Below are positions 42,480 to 50,704 of a stretch of DNA of 64,000 nt, one piece after another. The notes beneath the pieces were generated by a model, which saw nothing but the letters and a program-made list of their open reading frames with translations, did not search any database and was not told where the DNA came from. This DNA is from Pseudonocardia broussonetiae (GTDB lineage: Bacteria > Actinomycetota > Actinomycetes > Mycobacteriales > Pseudonocardiaceae), in NCBI RefSeq assembly GCF_013155125.1, contig NZ_CP053564.1, positions 4,409,501-4,473,500 on the forward strand, written 5' to 3'. The translations under genes and the position numbers were made by a program. Position 1 is the first letter of the stretch. Each line of letters opens with the position of its first letter.

Positions 42480-43541
42480 ATGGAGATCAACTGCGTCTTC
42501 GCGCCCGCACTGGACACACCGGACCACATCGTGCTCGCCGAGCAGCTCGGCTACCGGCGCGCGTGGGTCTACGACGTGCCGGTGTCCTACGCCGACACCG
42601 GGGTCACCCTCGGTCTGGCCGCCGTCCGCACGTCGACGATCCGGCTCGGCGTCTCGGTGTTCACCGAGCACCTGCGCCACATCACGGCCAACGCCGGGCT
42701 CATCGCCCACCTGGCGACGCTCGCTCCGGGCCGGTTCGACGCCGGCGTCGGCGCCGGGTTCACCAGTTCCACCTACCTCGGCCGGCAGGGCTCGAAGTGG
42801 GCCGACGTCGAGACCTACGTCGAGGACCTGCGGACCCTGCTCGCGGGCGGCGAGATCGAGCGCGACGGCACCGTCCTGAGCCTCATGCACATGCCGGCCT
42901 CGGGCATCAGCCTGCCGGTGGACGTCGACTTCTGGGTCGCCGCGCACGGGCCCAAGGGCTTCGCCACCGCCGCCCGGCTGGGCGCCGGCGTGGTCACCAA
43001 CCCGACCCACGGCGACCAGCCCGTCCCCTTCGACGGCGACTGCCAGCTCACCTACTACGGCACCGTGCTCGAGGACGGCGAGGCGCTGGACTCCCCGCGG
43101 GTCGTCGAGGCCGCGGGGCCCGGCGCCGGGCTCGCCCTGCACTTGGGGCAGTGGGGACCACTGGCGGGCACGCCCGAGGCGCAGGGCTACGCCGACGCCA
43201 TCGCCGAGGTCGACGAGCGCCGCCGCCACCTGGAGCTCTTCCGCGGGCACCTCATGGAGCCCAGCGGGCTCGACCGCCGCTTCCTCACCCCCGACGTCAT
43301 CCGGCGCGGCACCCTGACCGGCACCCGCGACGAGATCGCCGCGTCGCTGCAGCGCCTGTCCGACGCCGGCGCGAACGCCGTGCTCTACCAGCCCGCCGGG
43401 CCCGACATCCCCCGGGAGCTCGCGGCCTTCCGCGAGGTCGCCGAGGCGTTCCGCACCACCGCTCCCGCCGGTCCCGTCACCGCCACGCCCGTCACCGCCA
43501 CGCCCGTCACCGCAACCGTCCCGGAGGTCCAGCATGCGTAG
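42480..43541 (+). CDS. Luciferase-like (LLM class) flavin-dependent oxidoreductase
   Basis: A 353-residue TIM-barrel bacterial luciferase/F420-type oxidoreductase (ALDTPDHIVLAEQLGYRRAWVYD, then LGVSVFTEHLRH...APGRFDAGVGAGF). It may use FMN from a partner or F420, which is common in actinomycetes; the sequence does not settle which. The C-terminal tail holds a PVTAT repeat encoded by three 15-base units. ATG preceded by GACGAGGAGCCCC. It overlaps the cupin gene by 8 bases. Confidence 0.82.
   Translation: MEINCVFAPALDTPDHIVLAEQLGYRRAWVYDVPVSYADTGVTLGLAAVRTSTIRLGVSVFTEHLRHITANAGLIAHLATLAPGRFDAGVGAGFTSSTYLGRQGSKWADVETYVEDLRTLLAGGEIERDGTVLSLMHMPASGISLPVDVDFWVAAHGPKGFATAARLGAGVVTNPTHGDQPVPFDGDCQLTYYGTVLEDGEALDSPRVVEAAGPGAGLALHLGQWGPLAGTPEAQGYADAIAEVDERRRHLELFRGHLMEPSGLDRRFLTPDVIRRGTLTGTRDEIAASLQRLSDAGANAVLYQPAGPDIPRELAAFREVAEAFRTTAPAGPVTATPVTATPVTATVPEVQHA
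43473..43517 (+). repeat. 15-bp tandem repeat, three copies
   Basis: CCCGTCACCGCCACG at 43473-43487 and 43488-43502, and a diverged third copy at 43503-43517, encode a PVTAT-type tail of the luciferase-like protein. In frame, probably a flexible tail of variable length. Confidence 0.8.
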
Positions 43542-44070
43542 GGTCGTCACAGGTCACGATTCCACCGGCCGCGCGGTCGTCGTCGAGGACGGCACCCCGC
43601 CCCGCACCCACGACTTCGCCTCGTTCCCGGGGTTCCGCTCGTCGCTGGTGTGGGCCACCGAGCCCGACGCGCGGGCCGCCCGCGACGGCGAGGACCCCAC
43701 CGGGAAGGTGGAGAGCTACCTGCCCCGCCCCGGGGGCAGCCGGCTGATCGTGCTCACCCTGCCGCCCGACGCGACGATGGGCTCGCCGGAGTTCGACGGC
43801 GCCGCCTACGGCGCGGAGCAGCTCGCGCAGTCACCGGGGCTGGCCGAGACGTTCGAGGCCACCGGCATGCACACGACCCCGACCGTCGACTACACGATCG
43901 TCCTCGACGGCGAGGTGTGGCTCGAGCTCGACGACGGTGAGCTGACCCACCTGCGGGCCGGCGACGTCGTGGTGCAGAACGCCACGCGCCACGGCTGGCG
44001 CAACCGCTCCGACCGCCCCGTCACCCTCGCCGCCGTCCTCCTCGGCGCGCACACCGGACAGGAGGTCTGA
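43534..44070 (+). CDS. Cupin-domain protein
   Basis: A 178-residue single cupin. The barrel appears at TVDYTIVLDGEVWLELDDGE and LRAGDVVVQNATRHGWRN; the first cupin motif has few metal-binding His, so it may bind a ligand rather than catalyse. Close relatives often sit beside aromatic dioxygenase genes. It precedes the homogentisate-dioxygenase-like gene by one base. Confidence 0.75.
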   Translation: MRRVVTGHDSTGRAVVVEDGTPPRTHDFASFPGFRSSLVWATEPDARAARDGEDPTGKVESYLPRPGGSRLIVLTLPPDATMGSPEFDGAAYGAEQLAQSPGLAETFEATGMHTTPTVDYTIVLDGEVWLELDDGELTHLRAGDVVVQNATRHGWRNRSDRPVTLAAVLLGAHTGQEV

Positions 44071-44071
44071 C

Positions 44072-45250
44072 GTGCCCCACTTCACCCGCGTCGGTGAGGT
44101 GCCGCGCAAGCGCCACACGGTCTTCCGCCAGCCCGACGGCTCCCTCTACCGGGAGGAGCTCGTCGGCGAGGACGGGTTCGTCGGCGACACCTCGCTGCTC
44201 TACCACCGCCACCCGCCGTCGGCGCTGACGGCGATCGAGGCGGTGCAGGGGCCCGACGAGACGCTCGTGCCCAACGACCCCATGGCGCCCCTGCACCTGG
44301 CCCTGCACGAGCTGCCCCTCAAGGGCGACGCCGTGCTCGACCGCGTCCTGCTGCTGGGCAACGACGACCTGCTCATCAGCTACGCCGTCGCGACCACCGA
44401 CAGCACCCTCCACAAGAACAGCGTCGGCGACGAGCTGGTCTACGTCGAGAGCGGGCAGGGCGTCTTCGAGTCGACGTTCGGGCGGCTGGAGGTGGCCGAG
44501 GGAGACTACGTCGTCGTGCCGACCTCGACGATCCACCGCTGGACCGTCGCCGAGGGCGACGAGCTGCGGATGCTGGTCGTCTCGGCCGTCGGGCACATCG
44601 ACCCGCCGGCGCGCTACCTCTCGGCCCGCGGCCAGTTCCTCGAGGGCACCCCCTACTGCGAGCTCGACGTCCGCCGGCCCACCGAGCTGGTCACGGGCGA
44701 GGGCACCGACGTCGGGGTCGTCGTGCGCACCCGCACCGGCCTGACCCGCCACGTCCACCGCCACCACCCCTTCGACGTCGTCGGGTGGCACGGCGGGATG
44801 TACCCGTGGTCGTTCAACATCGCCGACTTCGAGCCGGTCACCGGGCGGCTGCACCAGCCGCCGCCCGCGCACCAGATCCTCGAGGCCCCGGGGTTCGTGG
44901 TGTGCAACTTCGTGCCCCGGCTGCTCGACTACCACCCCGACGCGGTCCCGATCCCGCCGTTCCACTCCAACGTCGACAGCGACGAGGTGCTGTTCTACGC
45001 CAAGGGCTCCGCCACCACCCGGCGCGGCACCGGCGTCGGCGTCGGGTCGATCACCGTGCACCCCGCCGGCTTCATCCACGGCCCGCACCCCGGCAACGTC
45101 GAGCGCGCGCTGGGCCAGGAGCGCGCCGACGAGTACCAGGTCATGGTCGACACCCACCGTCCGCTGCTCGTCGGCGCGGCGGCCCGGCGGTGCGCCGACG
45201 CGGACTACCCCTTCACCTGGGCCCGGCTGGAGGGGAGCGCCGGTGCGTGA
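44072..45250 (+). CDS. Homogentisate 1,2-dioxygenase-like protein
   Basis: A 392-residue bicupin related to HmgA, which cleaves homogentisate. Family blocks PWSFNIADFEPVTGRLHQPPPAHQ (about 248-271), PFHSNVDSDEVLFYAKG (His and Glu iron ligands) and HPAGFIHGPHPG (later His) are recognisable. It is shorter than typical HmgA (about 430). No maleylacetoacetate isomerase or fumarylacetoacetase is in this operon, so a related substituted dihydroxyaryl acid could be its substrate. GTG start after GGAGGTCTGAC. Confidence 0.82.
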   Translation: MPHFTRVGEVPRKRHTVFRQPDGSLYREELVGEDGFVGDTSLLYHRHPPSALTAIEAVQGPDETLVPNDPMAPLHLALHELPLKGDAVLDRVLLLGNDDLLISYAVATTDSTLHKNSVGDELVYVESGQGVFESTFGRLEVAEGDYVVVPTSTIHRWTVAEGDELRMLVVSAVGHIDPPARYLSARGQFLEGTPYCELDVRRPTELVTGEGTDVGVVVRTRTGLTRHVHRHHPFDVVGWHGGMYPWSFNIADFEPVTGRLHQPPPAHQILEAPGFVVCNFVPRLLDYHPDAVPIPPFHSNVDSDEVLFYAKGSATTRRGTGVGVGSITVHPAGFIHGPHPGNVERALGQERADEYQVMVDTHRPLLVGAAARRCADADYPFTWARLEGSAGA

Positions 45251-46367
45251 GCTGATGCCCGTGGCGATGCAGGACCAGATGGGCGGCGACGTCTACTCCG
45301 GCATCGCCCGGGCGTCGGGCCGGCTGTGGTGCGGGCGGGAGCGCACCCGCGAGGGCCGCAACGCCGACACCGCGGTGCTGTACTGCCACCCGAGCTCGAA
45401 CTTCGTCGGCCACTACGCGCTCGACGCCACCGCCGCGCTGGGCGTCGACGCGATCGGCGCCGTCACCCGCTACGCGGGCAACGACACCCAGGTCGTGCTG
45501 GAGAACTGCGTGGCCGACCTCGGCTCGATGATCCGCCACCTGCGCGACGTCGAGGGCTACCGGCGCGTCGTGCTCGTCGGCAACTCCGGGGGCGGGGGGC
45601 TGGCGGCGTTCTACCAGTCGCAGGCGGAGAAGCCGACGGTCACCGACGCGCCCGGCGGCGGCGGCACCGACCTGACCCGCGCCGACCTCCCGCCCGCCGA
45701 CGCCCTGGTCATGCTCAACGCCCACGCCGGGCGCGCCGACCTCCTGCAGGGCTGGCTCGACCCGGCCGTCGTCGACGAGGACGACCCCTTCACCCGCGAC
45801 GCCGACCTCGACCTGTTCGCCGACCGGGCCCTGCCGCTGGACCGCGGGTGGGTCGACGCCTACCGCGCCGCCCAGGCCGCGCGGATGGAGCGGATCACCG
45901 CCTGGGTGCACGGGCAGCTGCGCGAGCTCGGCGACCGCCACGGCGACGCCGTGCCCGACCTGCCGTTCCGGGTGCACGGGACGTGCGCCGACCCGCGCTT
46001 CCTGGACACCACGCTGGACCCGTCCGACCGGGAGCCGGGCACGCTGTGGGGCGACCCGCGCTCGGCCAACCTGCGGCCGGTCACGCTCGGCAGCCTCACC
46101 ACCCTGCGGTCGTGGCTCTCGCAGTGGAGCGTCGCCGACACGAACGCCGACGGCCCGACGTGCCTCGCCGGCGTCTCGGTGCCGGTGCTGGTGGCCTACG
46201 GCACGGGGGACAAGGGCTGCTTCCCCTCGATGGCCACCGCGCTGCACGACGCCGCGCCGCACCCCGGGAAGCGGCTGCTGCCGGTCCCGGGGGCGGGGCA
46301 CTACTTCGAGGGCCCCGACCACCTGCTCACCGACTGCCTGGCCGCGGTGGTCGACTGGCTGGGCTGA
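45243..46367 (+). CDS. Alpha/beta hydrolase
   Basis: A 374-residue alpha/beta hydrolase. The nucleophile elbow is GNSGGG near residue 120, HPSSNF near 51 sits at the oxyanion-hole position, and a late GAGHYFEGPDH supplies the catalytic His; GTGDKGCFP carries the likely Asp. It overlaps the dioxygenase gene by 8 bases and ends the operon. It may hydrolyse the ring-cleavage product or an ester precursor; unproven. Confidence 0.8.
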   Translation: MRELMPVAMQDQMGGDVYSGIARASGRLWCGRERTREGRNADTAVLYCHPSSNFVGHYALDATAALGVDAIGAVTRYAGNDTQVVLENCVADLGSMIRHLRDVEGYRRVVLVGNSGGGGLAAFYQSQAEKPTVTDAPGGGGTDLTRADLPPADALVMLNAHAGRADLLQGWLDPAVVDEDDPFTRDADLDLFADRALPLDRGWVDAYRAAQAARMERITAWVHGQLRELGDRHGDAVPDLPFRVHGTCADPRFLDTTLDPSDREPGTLWGDPRSANLRPVTLGSLTTLRSWLSQWSVADTNADGPTCLAGVSVPVLVAYGTGDKGCFPSMATALHDAAPHPGKRLLPVPGAGHYFEGPDHLLTDCLAAVVDWLG

Positions 46368-46381
46368 TCCGGGCGGCCGGC

Positions 46382-46397
46382 GCGCTCATGTGAGCGC
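46382..46397. promoter_or_regulatory. Perfect dyad GCGCTCA-TG-TGAGCGC
   Basis: A 7-2-7 inverted repeat 14 bases after the hydrolase stop and about 85 before the permease start. Either a compact terminator stem or an operator for the permease; the 2-base loop argues against a stable hairpin. Confidence 0.4.
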
Positions 46398-46482
46398 CTG
46401 CACGCGTTCCGAGGCTCTCCGTCGGCGCGCCGTCCGTCCGGTGGTACACGATCGAAACGTTCGCCACGTACGGTCCACCCCC

Positions 46483-47937
46483 ATGCCGGACCCCGCCGAG
46501 GCGACCCTCGAGCACCACGAGCTCAAGCGCTCCATCACCGCCAAGCAGCTCTACTTCTACGTCGTCGGCGACGTGCTCGGGTCGGGGATCTACGTCCTCA
46601 TCGGCCTGGTGGCCGCGGCCGTCGGCGGCGCGTTCTGGATCGCGTTCCTGGCCGGCGTCGCGGTGGCCACGATCACCGGCCTCGCCTACGCCGAGCTGGT
46701 CACCAAGTACCCGCAGGCCGCCGGCGCCTCGCTCTACGTGAACAAGGCGTTCCGGTCGCCCGTCCTCACCTTCTTCATCACCATCTGCATGCTGTCGGCC
46801 AACATGGCGGCCGTCGGGTCGCTGGCGTCGGGCTTCGTCCGCTACTTCGCCGGGGTCGTCGGGCTGTCCGAGGACGCGGTCGTCCCGACGCTGATCATCG
46901 CGCTGGTGTTCGTCGCCCTCATCACGCTGATCAACCTGATCGGGATCAGCGAGTCGGTGGTGGTGAACGTGGTGATGACGTTCATCGAGCTCAGCGGCCT
47001 GGTCATCATCATGGTCATCGGGCTGATCGCGCTGTTCTCCGGCATCGCCGACCCGGGCGTGCTCACGCAGTTCAACGCCGACGGCGGCGCGGGCAGCCAG
47101 GTGATCGCGGTCGTGTCCGGCGTCTCGCTCGCCTTCTTCGCGATGACCGGGTTCGAGAACGCGGCCAACGTGGCCGAGGAGACGATCGACCCGTCGCGGG
47201 CGTTCCCGCGGGCGCTGATCGGCGGCATGCTGACGGCGGGCGTCGTCTACGTGCTGGTCTCCCTGGCCTCCGCGCTGGCCGTGCCGATCGACACGCTGGC
47301 CGGCAACACGCTGCTCGAGGTGATCCGCGCCGGCATCCTGCCCATCTCGGTGGGCGTGATGCTCGTCGTGTTCGGCATCGTCGCCATGATCGCGATCAGC
47401 AACACCACGCTCGTCACCGTCGTCGCCCAGTCCCGGATCCTGTACGGGATGGCCCGCGAGGACGTGGTGCCCGCGGTGTTCGCCAAGGTCCACCCCACCC
47501 GTCGCAGCCCCTACGTGGCGCTGCTGTTCGGCGCCGGGATCGTCGGCCTGCTGCTGCTGATCGGCGCGCTGATCCAGCTGAGCGGCTCCGACCTCGACAT
47601 CGTCGACCGGCTGGCCACCATCACCGTGGTGTTCCTGCTGTTCATCTACGCGCTGGTGATCGTCGCCTGCCTGAAGCTGCGTGGCCAGGACGAGACGCCC
47701 GACACCTACCGGGCCAACACCCCGCTGCTGGTGCTGGGCATCGTCGGCAACCTGGTGGTGCTGGTCTACACCGTCGTCGACGACCCGGGCTCGCTGCTGT
47801 GGGTGGCCGGACTGCTCGCCGTCGGCCTGCTCCTCTTCCTCGCGCAGCGCTTCACCACCGGCAGGCGGACCCGCCCGCCGGGCACCGGGCACGACAGCCC
47901 CGCCGCCGACGCACCGACGACCGACAAGGGACTCTGA
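46483..47937 (+). CDS. APC-superfamily amino acid/polyamine permease
   Basis: A 484-residue membrane transporter with about 12 hydrophobic segments. GDVLGSGIYVLIGLVAA (near residue 28) is the APC helix-1 motif, and AFFAMTGFENAANVAEE near 220 the helix-6 substrate region. The ATG at 46483 has no Shine-Dalgarno but a TACGGT -10-like hexamer about 7 bases upstream, so a leaderless mRNA is likely. It is followed by a universal stress protein gene after 3 bases, a frequent pairing for such permeases. Confidence 0.88.
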   Translation: MPDPAEATLEHHELKRSITAKQLYFYVVGDVLGSGIYVLIGLVAAAVGGAFWIAFLAGVAVATITGLAYAELVTKYPQAAGASLYVNKAFRSPVLTFFITICMLSANMAAVGSLASGFVRYFAGVVGLSEDAVVPTLIIALVFVALITLINLIGISESVVVNVVMTFIELSGLVIIMVIGLIALFSGIADPGVLTQFNADGGAGSQVIAVVSGVSLAFFAMTGFENAANVAEETIDPSRAFPRALIGGMLTAGVVYVLVSLASALAVPIDTLAGNTLLEVIRAGILPISVGVMLVVFGIVAMIAISNTTLVTVVAQSRILYGMAREDVVPAVFAKVHPTRRSPYVALLFGAGIVGLLLLIGALIQLSGSDLDIVDRLATITVVFLLFIYALVIVACLKLRGQDETPDTYRANTPLLVLGIVGNLVVLVYTVVDDPGSLLWVAGLLAVGLLLFLAQRFTTGRRTRPPGTGHDSPAADAPTTDKGL

Positions 47938-47940
47938 GCC

Positions 47941-48396
47941 ATGCACGTGATCGTCGCGACCGACGGGTCCCACGCCTCCCTGGCCGGGGCGAAGCAGTTC
48001 CAGTGGATCGCGGACTCCCGCGAGATCACCGACGTCACCGTGGTGGCCGTGGTCAGCCCGTACGCCGCGGTGCCGTTCGCCAACGAGCTCACGCCGCGGC
48101 GCAACACCGAGCCGACCGACTTCAGCTTCCAGCAGGAGGCCGAGGCCGCGGTCGACGTGGTGGCCGCGGTGTTCGACGGCTGGGGTCCGACGATCCACAG
48201 GCAGGTGCGCAGCGGCTCGCCCGCCTCGGAGATCGTGCGGGCGGCCGAGGAGGCGGCCGCATCGCTCATCTCGTTGGCGGCCGGCGGGCGCGGGCTCACC
48301 TCGACGATCCTGCTGGGCAGCACCGCCTCGCGCGTGCAGCACTCGGCGCCCTGCCCCGTCCTGGTCTGCCGGCCGATGCGGCCGGCGGGGACGTGA
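47941..48396 (+). CDS. Universal stress protein (UspA family)
   Basis: A 151-residue single-domain Usp. VIVATDGS at the N-terminus and GGRGLTSTILLGSTASRV near 113-130 form the ATP-binding G-2x-G-9x-G-S/T motif, so it probably binds ATP. It is co-transcribed with the APC permease and may modulate it. Confidence 0.87.
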   Translation: MHVIVATDGSHASLAGAKQFQWIADSREITDVTVVAVVSPYAAVPFANELTPRRNTEPTDFSFQQEAEAAVDVVAAVFDGWGPTIHRQVRSGSPASEIVRAAEEAAASLISLAAGGRGLTSTILLGSTASRVQHSAPCPVLVCRPMRPAGT

Positions 48397-48489
48397 GCCG
48401 GTCGTCCCGCCGGCGCGGCGCGTAGGCTCATCGCCCACGCCGTGGCGCAGGTCCCCCGGCGGCGACCGACGGGCCGGAGAGCGCGACAC

Positions 48490-49098
48490 GTGACCGACAC
48501 CCCCACTCGCCGGACCCAGGAGCAGCGGCGGGCCGAGACCGCCCGCCGGGTGCTCGACGCGGCGACCGAGCTCATCGCCCGCACCGGGTCGCGCTCGGTC
48601 ACGCTGGCGCAGGTGGGGGAGGCGGCGGGGTACAGCCGCGGCATCGTCTACCACCAGTTCGGCAGCCGCGAGCGCCTCGTCGAGGCGGTCCTGGACCGGG
48701 CCCAGCAGCTGGACCTGCCCGAGTACGCGGGCGACGGGCTCGAGCACCTCGTGGGGATCGTGGAGTCCTACCTGCGGGCGGTGTCCGGCGGCTCGGTCTC
48801 CACCCTCGCGTTCCTGCAGCTGTGGATGGAGGCGGTCGCGGCCGACCCGGTGGTCGCCCCGCTGTTCGCCCGGCGCGACGAGGAGTTCCGCCGGTTCCTC
48901 CACGACGCGGTCCGCAGGGGAGTGGCCGACGGGACCGTGCGGTCCGACGCGGACCCCGATGCCGCCGGGTCCGTGCTCATGGCGCTGCTGCGCGGGGCCG
49001 GCCTGCAGTTCGTGGCGACGCCTCCCGTCGCCGACGCCCCCGCCCTCATCCGGGAGGCGGTGCGCACGGTGCGCACCGCGTTCGCCGCCACCTCCTGA
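48490..49098 (+). CDS. TetR-family transcriptional regulator
   Basis: A 202-residue TetR. The HTH is at about residues 14-60 (RVLDAATELIARTGSRSVTLAQVGEAAGYSRGIVYHQFGSRERL), with a helical ligand domain after it. GTG at 48490 chosen for GGAGAG upstream; an in-frame start 48 bases earlier adds only basic residues. It sits just before a hydrolase gene preceded by a TetR-like inverted repeat, its probable target. Confidence 0.85.
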   Translation: MTDTPTRRTQEQRRAETARRVLDAATELIARTGSRSVTLAQVGEAAGYSRGIVYHQFGSRERLVEAVLDRAQQLDLPEYAGDGLEHLVGIVESYLRAVSGGSVSTLAFLQLWMEAVAADPVVAPLFARRDEEFRRFLHDAVRRGVADGTVRSDADPDAAGSVLMALLRGAGLQFVATPPVADAPALIREAVRTVRTAFAATS

Positions 49099-49135
49099 CG
49101 CTCCTCGTGGCATCCCGGCCTCCGTCGCGCTAGTG

Positions 49136-49161
49136 TTACTTGCATACACGCACGCAAGTAA
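49136..49161. promoter_or_regulatory. Inverted repeat TTACTTGC-N10-GCAAGTAA
   Basis: Perfect 8-bp arms (49136-49143 and 49154-49161) with a 10-base spacer between the TetR gene and the hydrolase, ending 15 bases before the ATG. Palindromes of this size are typical TetR operators; the adjacent TetR is the natural candidate. Low local GC fits a promoter. Confidence 0.6.
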
Positions 49162-49175
49162 GCGACAGGAGCGCC

Positions 49176-49946
49176 ATGTCCCCGCAGTCCCCGCTGGTCC
49201 TCGTCCACGGCAACCCCGAGAACGCCCTCGTGTGGGGGCCGCTCCTCGCGGAGCTGGGCCGGACCGACGCGTTCACCCTGTCCCCGCCCGGTTTCGGCGC
49301 ACCCGCGCCGGAGGGCTTCGCGACGACCGTCGAGGGCTACCGCGACTGGCTGATCGCCCGTCTCGAGCAGTTCGGGCGCCCCGTCGACCTCGTCGGCCAC
49401 GACTGGGGCGGCGCCCACGTCGTGCACGTGGCGATGCGGCGCCCCGACCTGGTCCGCAGCTGGGCCTCCGACGCCCTCGGCCTCTACGCGCCCGACTACG
49501 TCTGGCACGCGAGGGCCCAGGTGTGGCAGCAGGAGGGTGCGGGGGAGGAGTCGGTGAAGGAGCTGTTCGGCGGCCCGCTGGAGCAGCGGCTCGCCGTCGT
49601 CGAGCGGATCGGGATGGCCGGCCCGGTGGCCGAGCGCGTCGCGGCCGGCATCGACGACGGCATGGGCCGCGCCGTGCTGGCCCTGCTCCGCTCGGCCGCG
49701 CAGCCGGTGATGGCCGAGCTGGGCCGCGGGCTCGCGGACGCCGGCAAGCGCCCCGGCCTGGCCCTGATCGCGATGAGCGACGTCGACGCCGCCAGCGGCA
49801 CCATCGACCAGCACCGTGCCGCTGCGGAGGCCGCCGGAGCGGAGATCGCCGAGCTGGCCGGCGTCGGGCACTGGTGGCCGGTGAACGACCCCCGCCCGGT
49901 CGCTGCCGCCCTCGCGGAGTTCTGGGGTCGGCTCGACGGGGCGTGA
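49176..49946 (+). CDS. Alpha/beta hydrolase
   Basis: A 256-residue hydrolase. LVLVHGNPEN (oxyanion region) is followed by GHDWGGAH near residue 72, where the nucleophile position is Asp (GxDxG) as in haloalkane dehalogenases and epoxide hydrolases, not Ser. VGHWWPVNDP supplies the late His. ATG chosen for ACAGGAG upstream. Controlled by the inverted repeat and TetR just before it, likely inducible. An epoxide- or halide-directed role is an inference from the Asp. Confidence 0.83.
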   Translation: MSPQSPLVLVHGNPENALVWGPLLAELGRTDAFTLSPPGFGAPAPEGFATTVEGYRDWLIARLEQFGRPVDLVGHDWGGAHVVHVAMRRPDLVRSWASDALGLYAPDYVWHARAQVWQQEGAGEESVKELFGGPLEQRLAVVERIGMAGPVAERVAAGIDDGMGRAVLALLRSAAQPVMAELGRGLADAGKRPGLALIAMSDVDAASGTIDQHRAAAEAAGAEIAELAGVGHWWPVNDPRPVAAALAEFWGRLDGA

Positions 49947-49987
49947 AGGGGTGCGGGGCTGCTTCTCGTCCGAGGACGGGCGGGGGT

Positions 49988-50507
49988 GCGTTCCGCGGAA
50001 CGCGATCCGCGGAGCGCGTTCCGCGGAACGCGCGCGGGTGGTTCCCGCGCGCGTTTCCGGCTCCCGCGCGGTCCCGGGGGCGCGCGGGAGCTTGCTGGGT
50101 GCGCGGGAGCCAGTTGAGTGCGCGCGAGCCGACTGGGTGCGCGGGAACCGACCGGGTGCGCGGGAGCTGATCCGGTGCGTGGGTGCCGATTGGGTGCGCG
50201 CGAGACCCGGCTGGGTGCGCGAAAGACTCAGGGGCAGGCGCCGGATGCGCGGGCGTGCTCCGGCCGTACCGCAGCCGCGTTCCGCGGAACGCGCTCCTCC
50301 GCGCAACTTTCGTGGACGACGGCTCGCTCCCGAGCCACAGGTCCGGGGTGATGGGCGGCTCGGCGCCGTTGACGGGCGGCGGATCGCGTTCCGCGGAACG
50401 CGATCCGGTGGTTCCCGCGCACCTCTCGGCCTCCCGCGCGCCCCCGGGAGCGCGCGGGAGCCAGTTGGGTGCGCGGGAAGCGAGTGCGTGCGCGTTCCGC
50501 GGAACGC
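49988..50507. repeat. Composite intergenic repeat, cluster 2
   Basis: Most of the 758-base gap 49947-50704 between convergent genes; no gene is supported. GCGTTCCGCGGAACGC occurs five times: 49988-50003, 50016-50031, 50277-50292, 50386-50401 and 50492-50507. Two CTCCCGCGCG/CGCGCGGGAG hairpins with 10-base loops lie at 50061-50090 and 50431-50460, and the segment gcgcgtttccggctcccgcg is shared with cluster 1 at 4090-4109. With cluster 1 the palindrome has eight copies, and I noticed none inside genes. Confidence 0.88.
50097..50225 (+). repeat. 19-bp tandem array, about seven units
   Basis: Units start at 50097, 50116, 50135, 50154, 50173, 50192 and 50213, each close to GGGTGCGCGGGAGCCGANT; the sixth is 21 bases and the last truncated. 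The same unit occurs three times at 4121-4177 and once at 50467-50485. Conserved core GTGCGCGGGAG, variable last 6 bases. Confidence 0.85.
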
Positions 50508-50509
50508 AT

Positions 50510-50586
50510 CCGCCCCGACCGCGCCCCGACCGCGCCCCGACCGCGCCCCGACCGCGCCCCGACCGCGCCCCGACCGCGCCCCGCCC
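50510..50586 (+). repeat. 11-bp tandem repeat GCGCCCCGACC
   Basis: About six to seven near-perfect copies of GCGCCCCGACC directly after the last palindrome of cluster 2. Rest of the gap to 50704 holds no recognisable feature. Confidence 0.85.
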
Positions 50587-50704
50587 GCGCACCGCCCCGC
50601 ACCCCCCACCGACGGCCGTCCGCCGCCCTCGACAGTCCGGAGTGACGGCGGCTCGGCAGCTGCTCGCCGCCGGCGCCCCCCATACCTGGGAACGGCGCCG
50701 AGCC

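Noticed and set aside
46390..49149. 940-residue His/Asp/Arg-rich frame opposite the permease and TetR genes
   Set aside because: It is the antisense shadow of the APC permease, Usp and TetR genes, which are well supported on the + strand.
50097..50225. CRISPR-like array
   Set aside because: The 19-base period leaves no spacer of CRISPR length, the units themselves are the repeat, and no cas genes are nearby.
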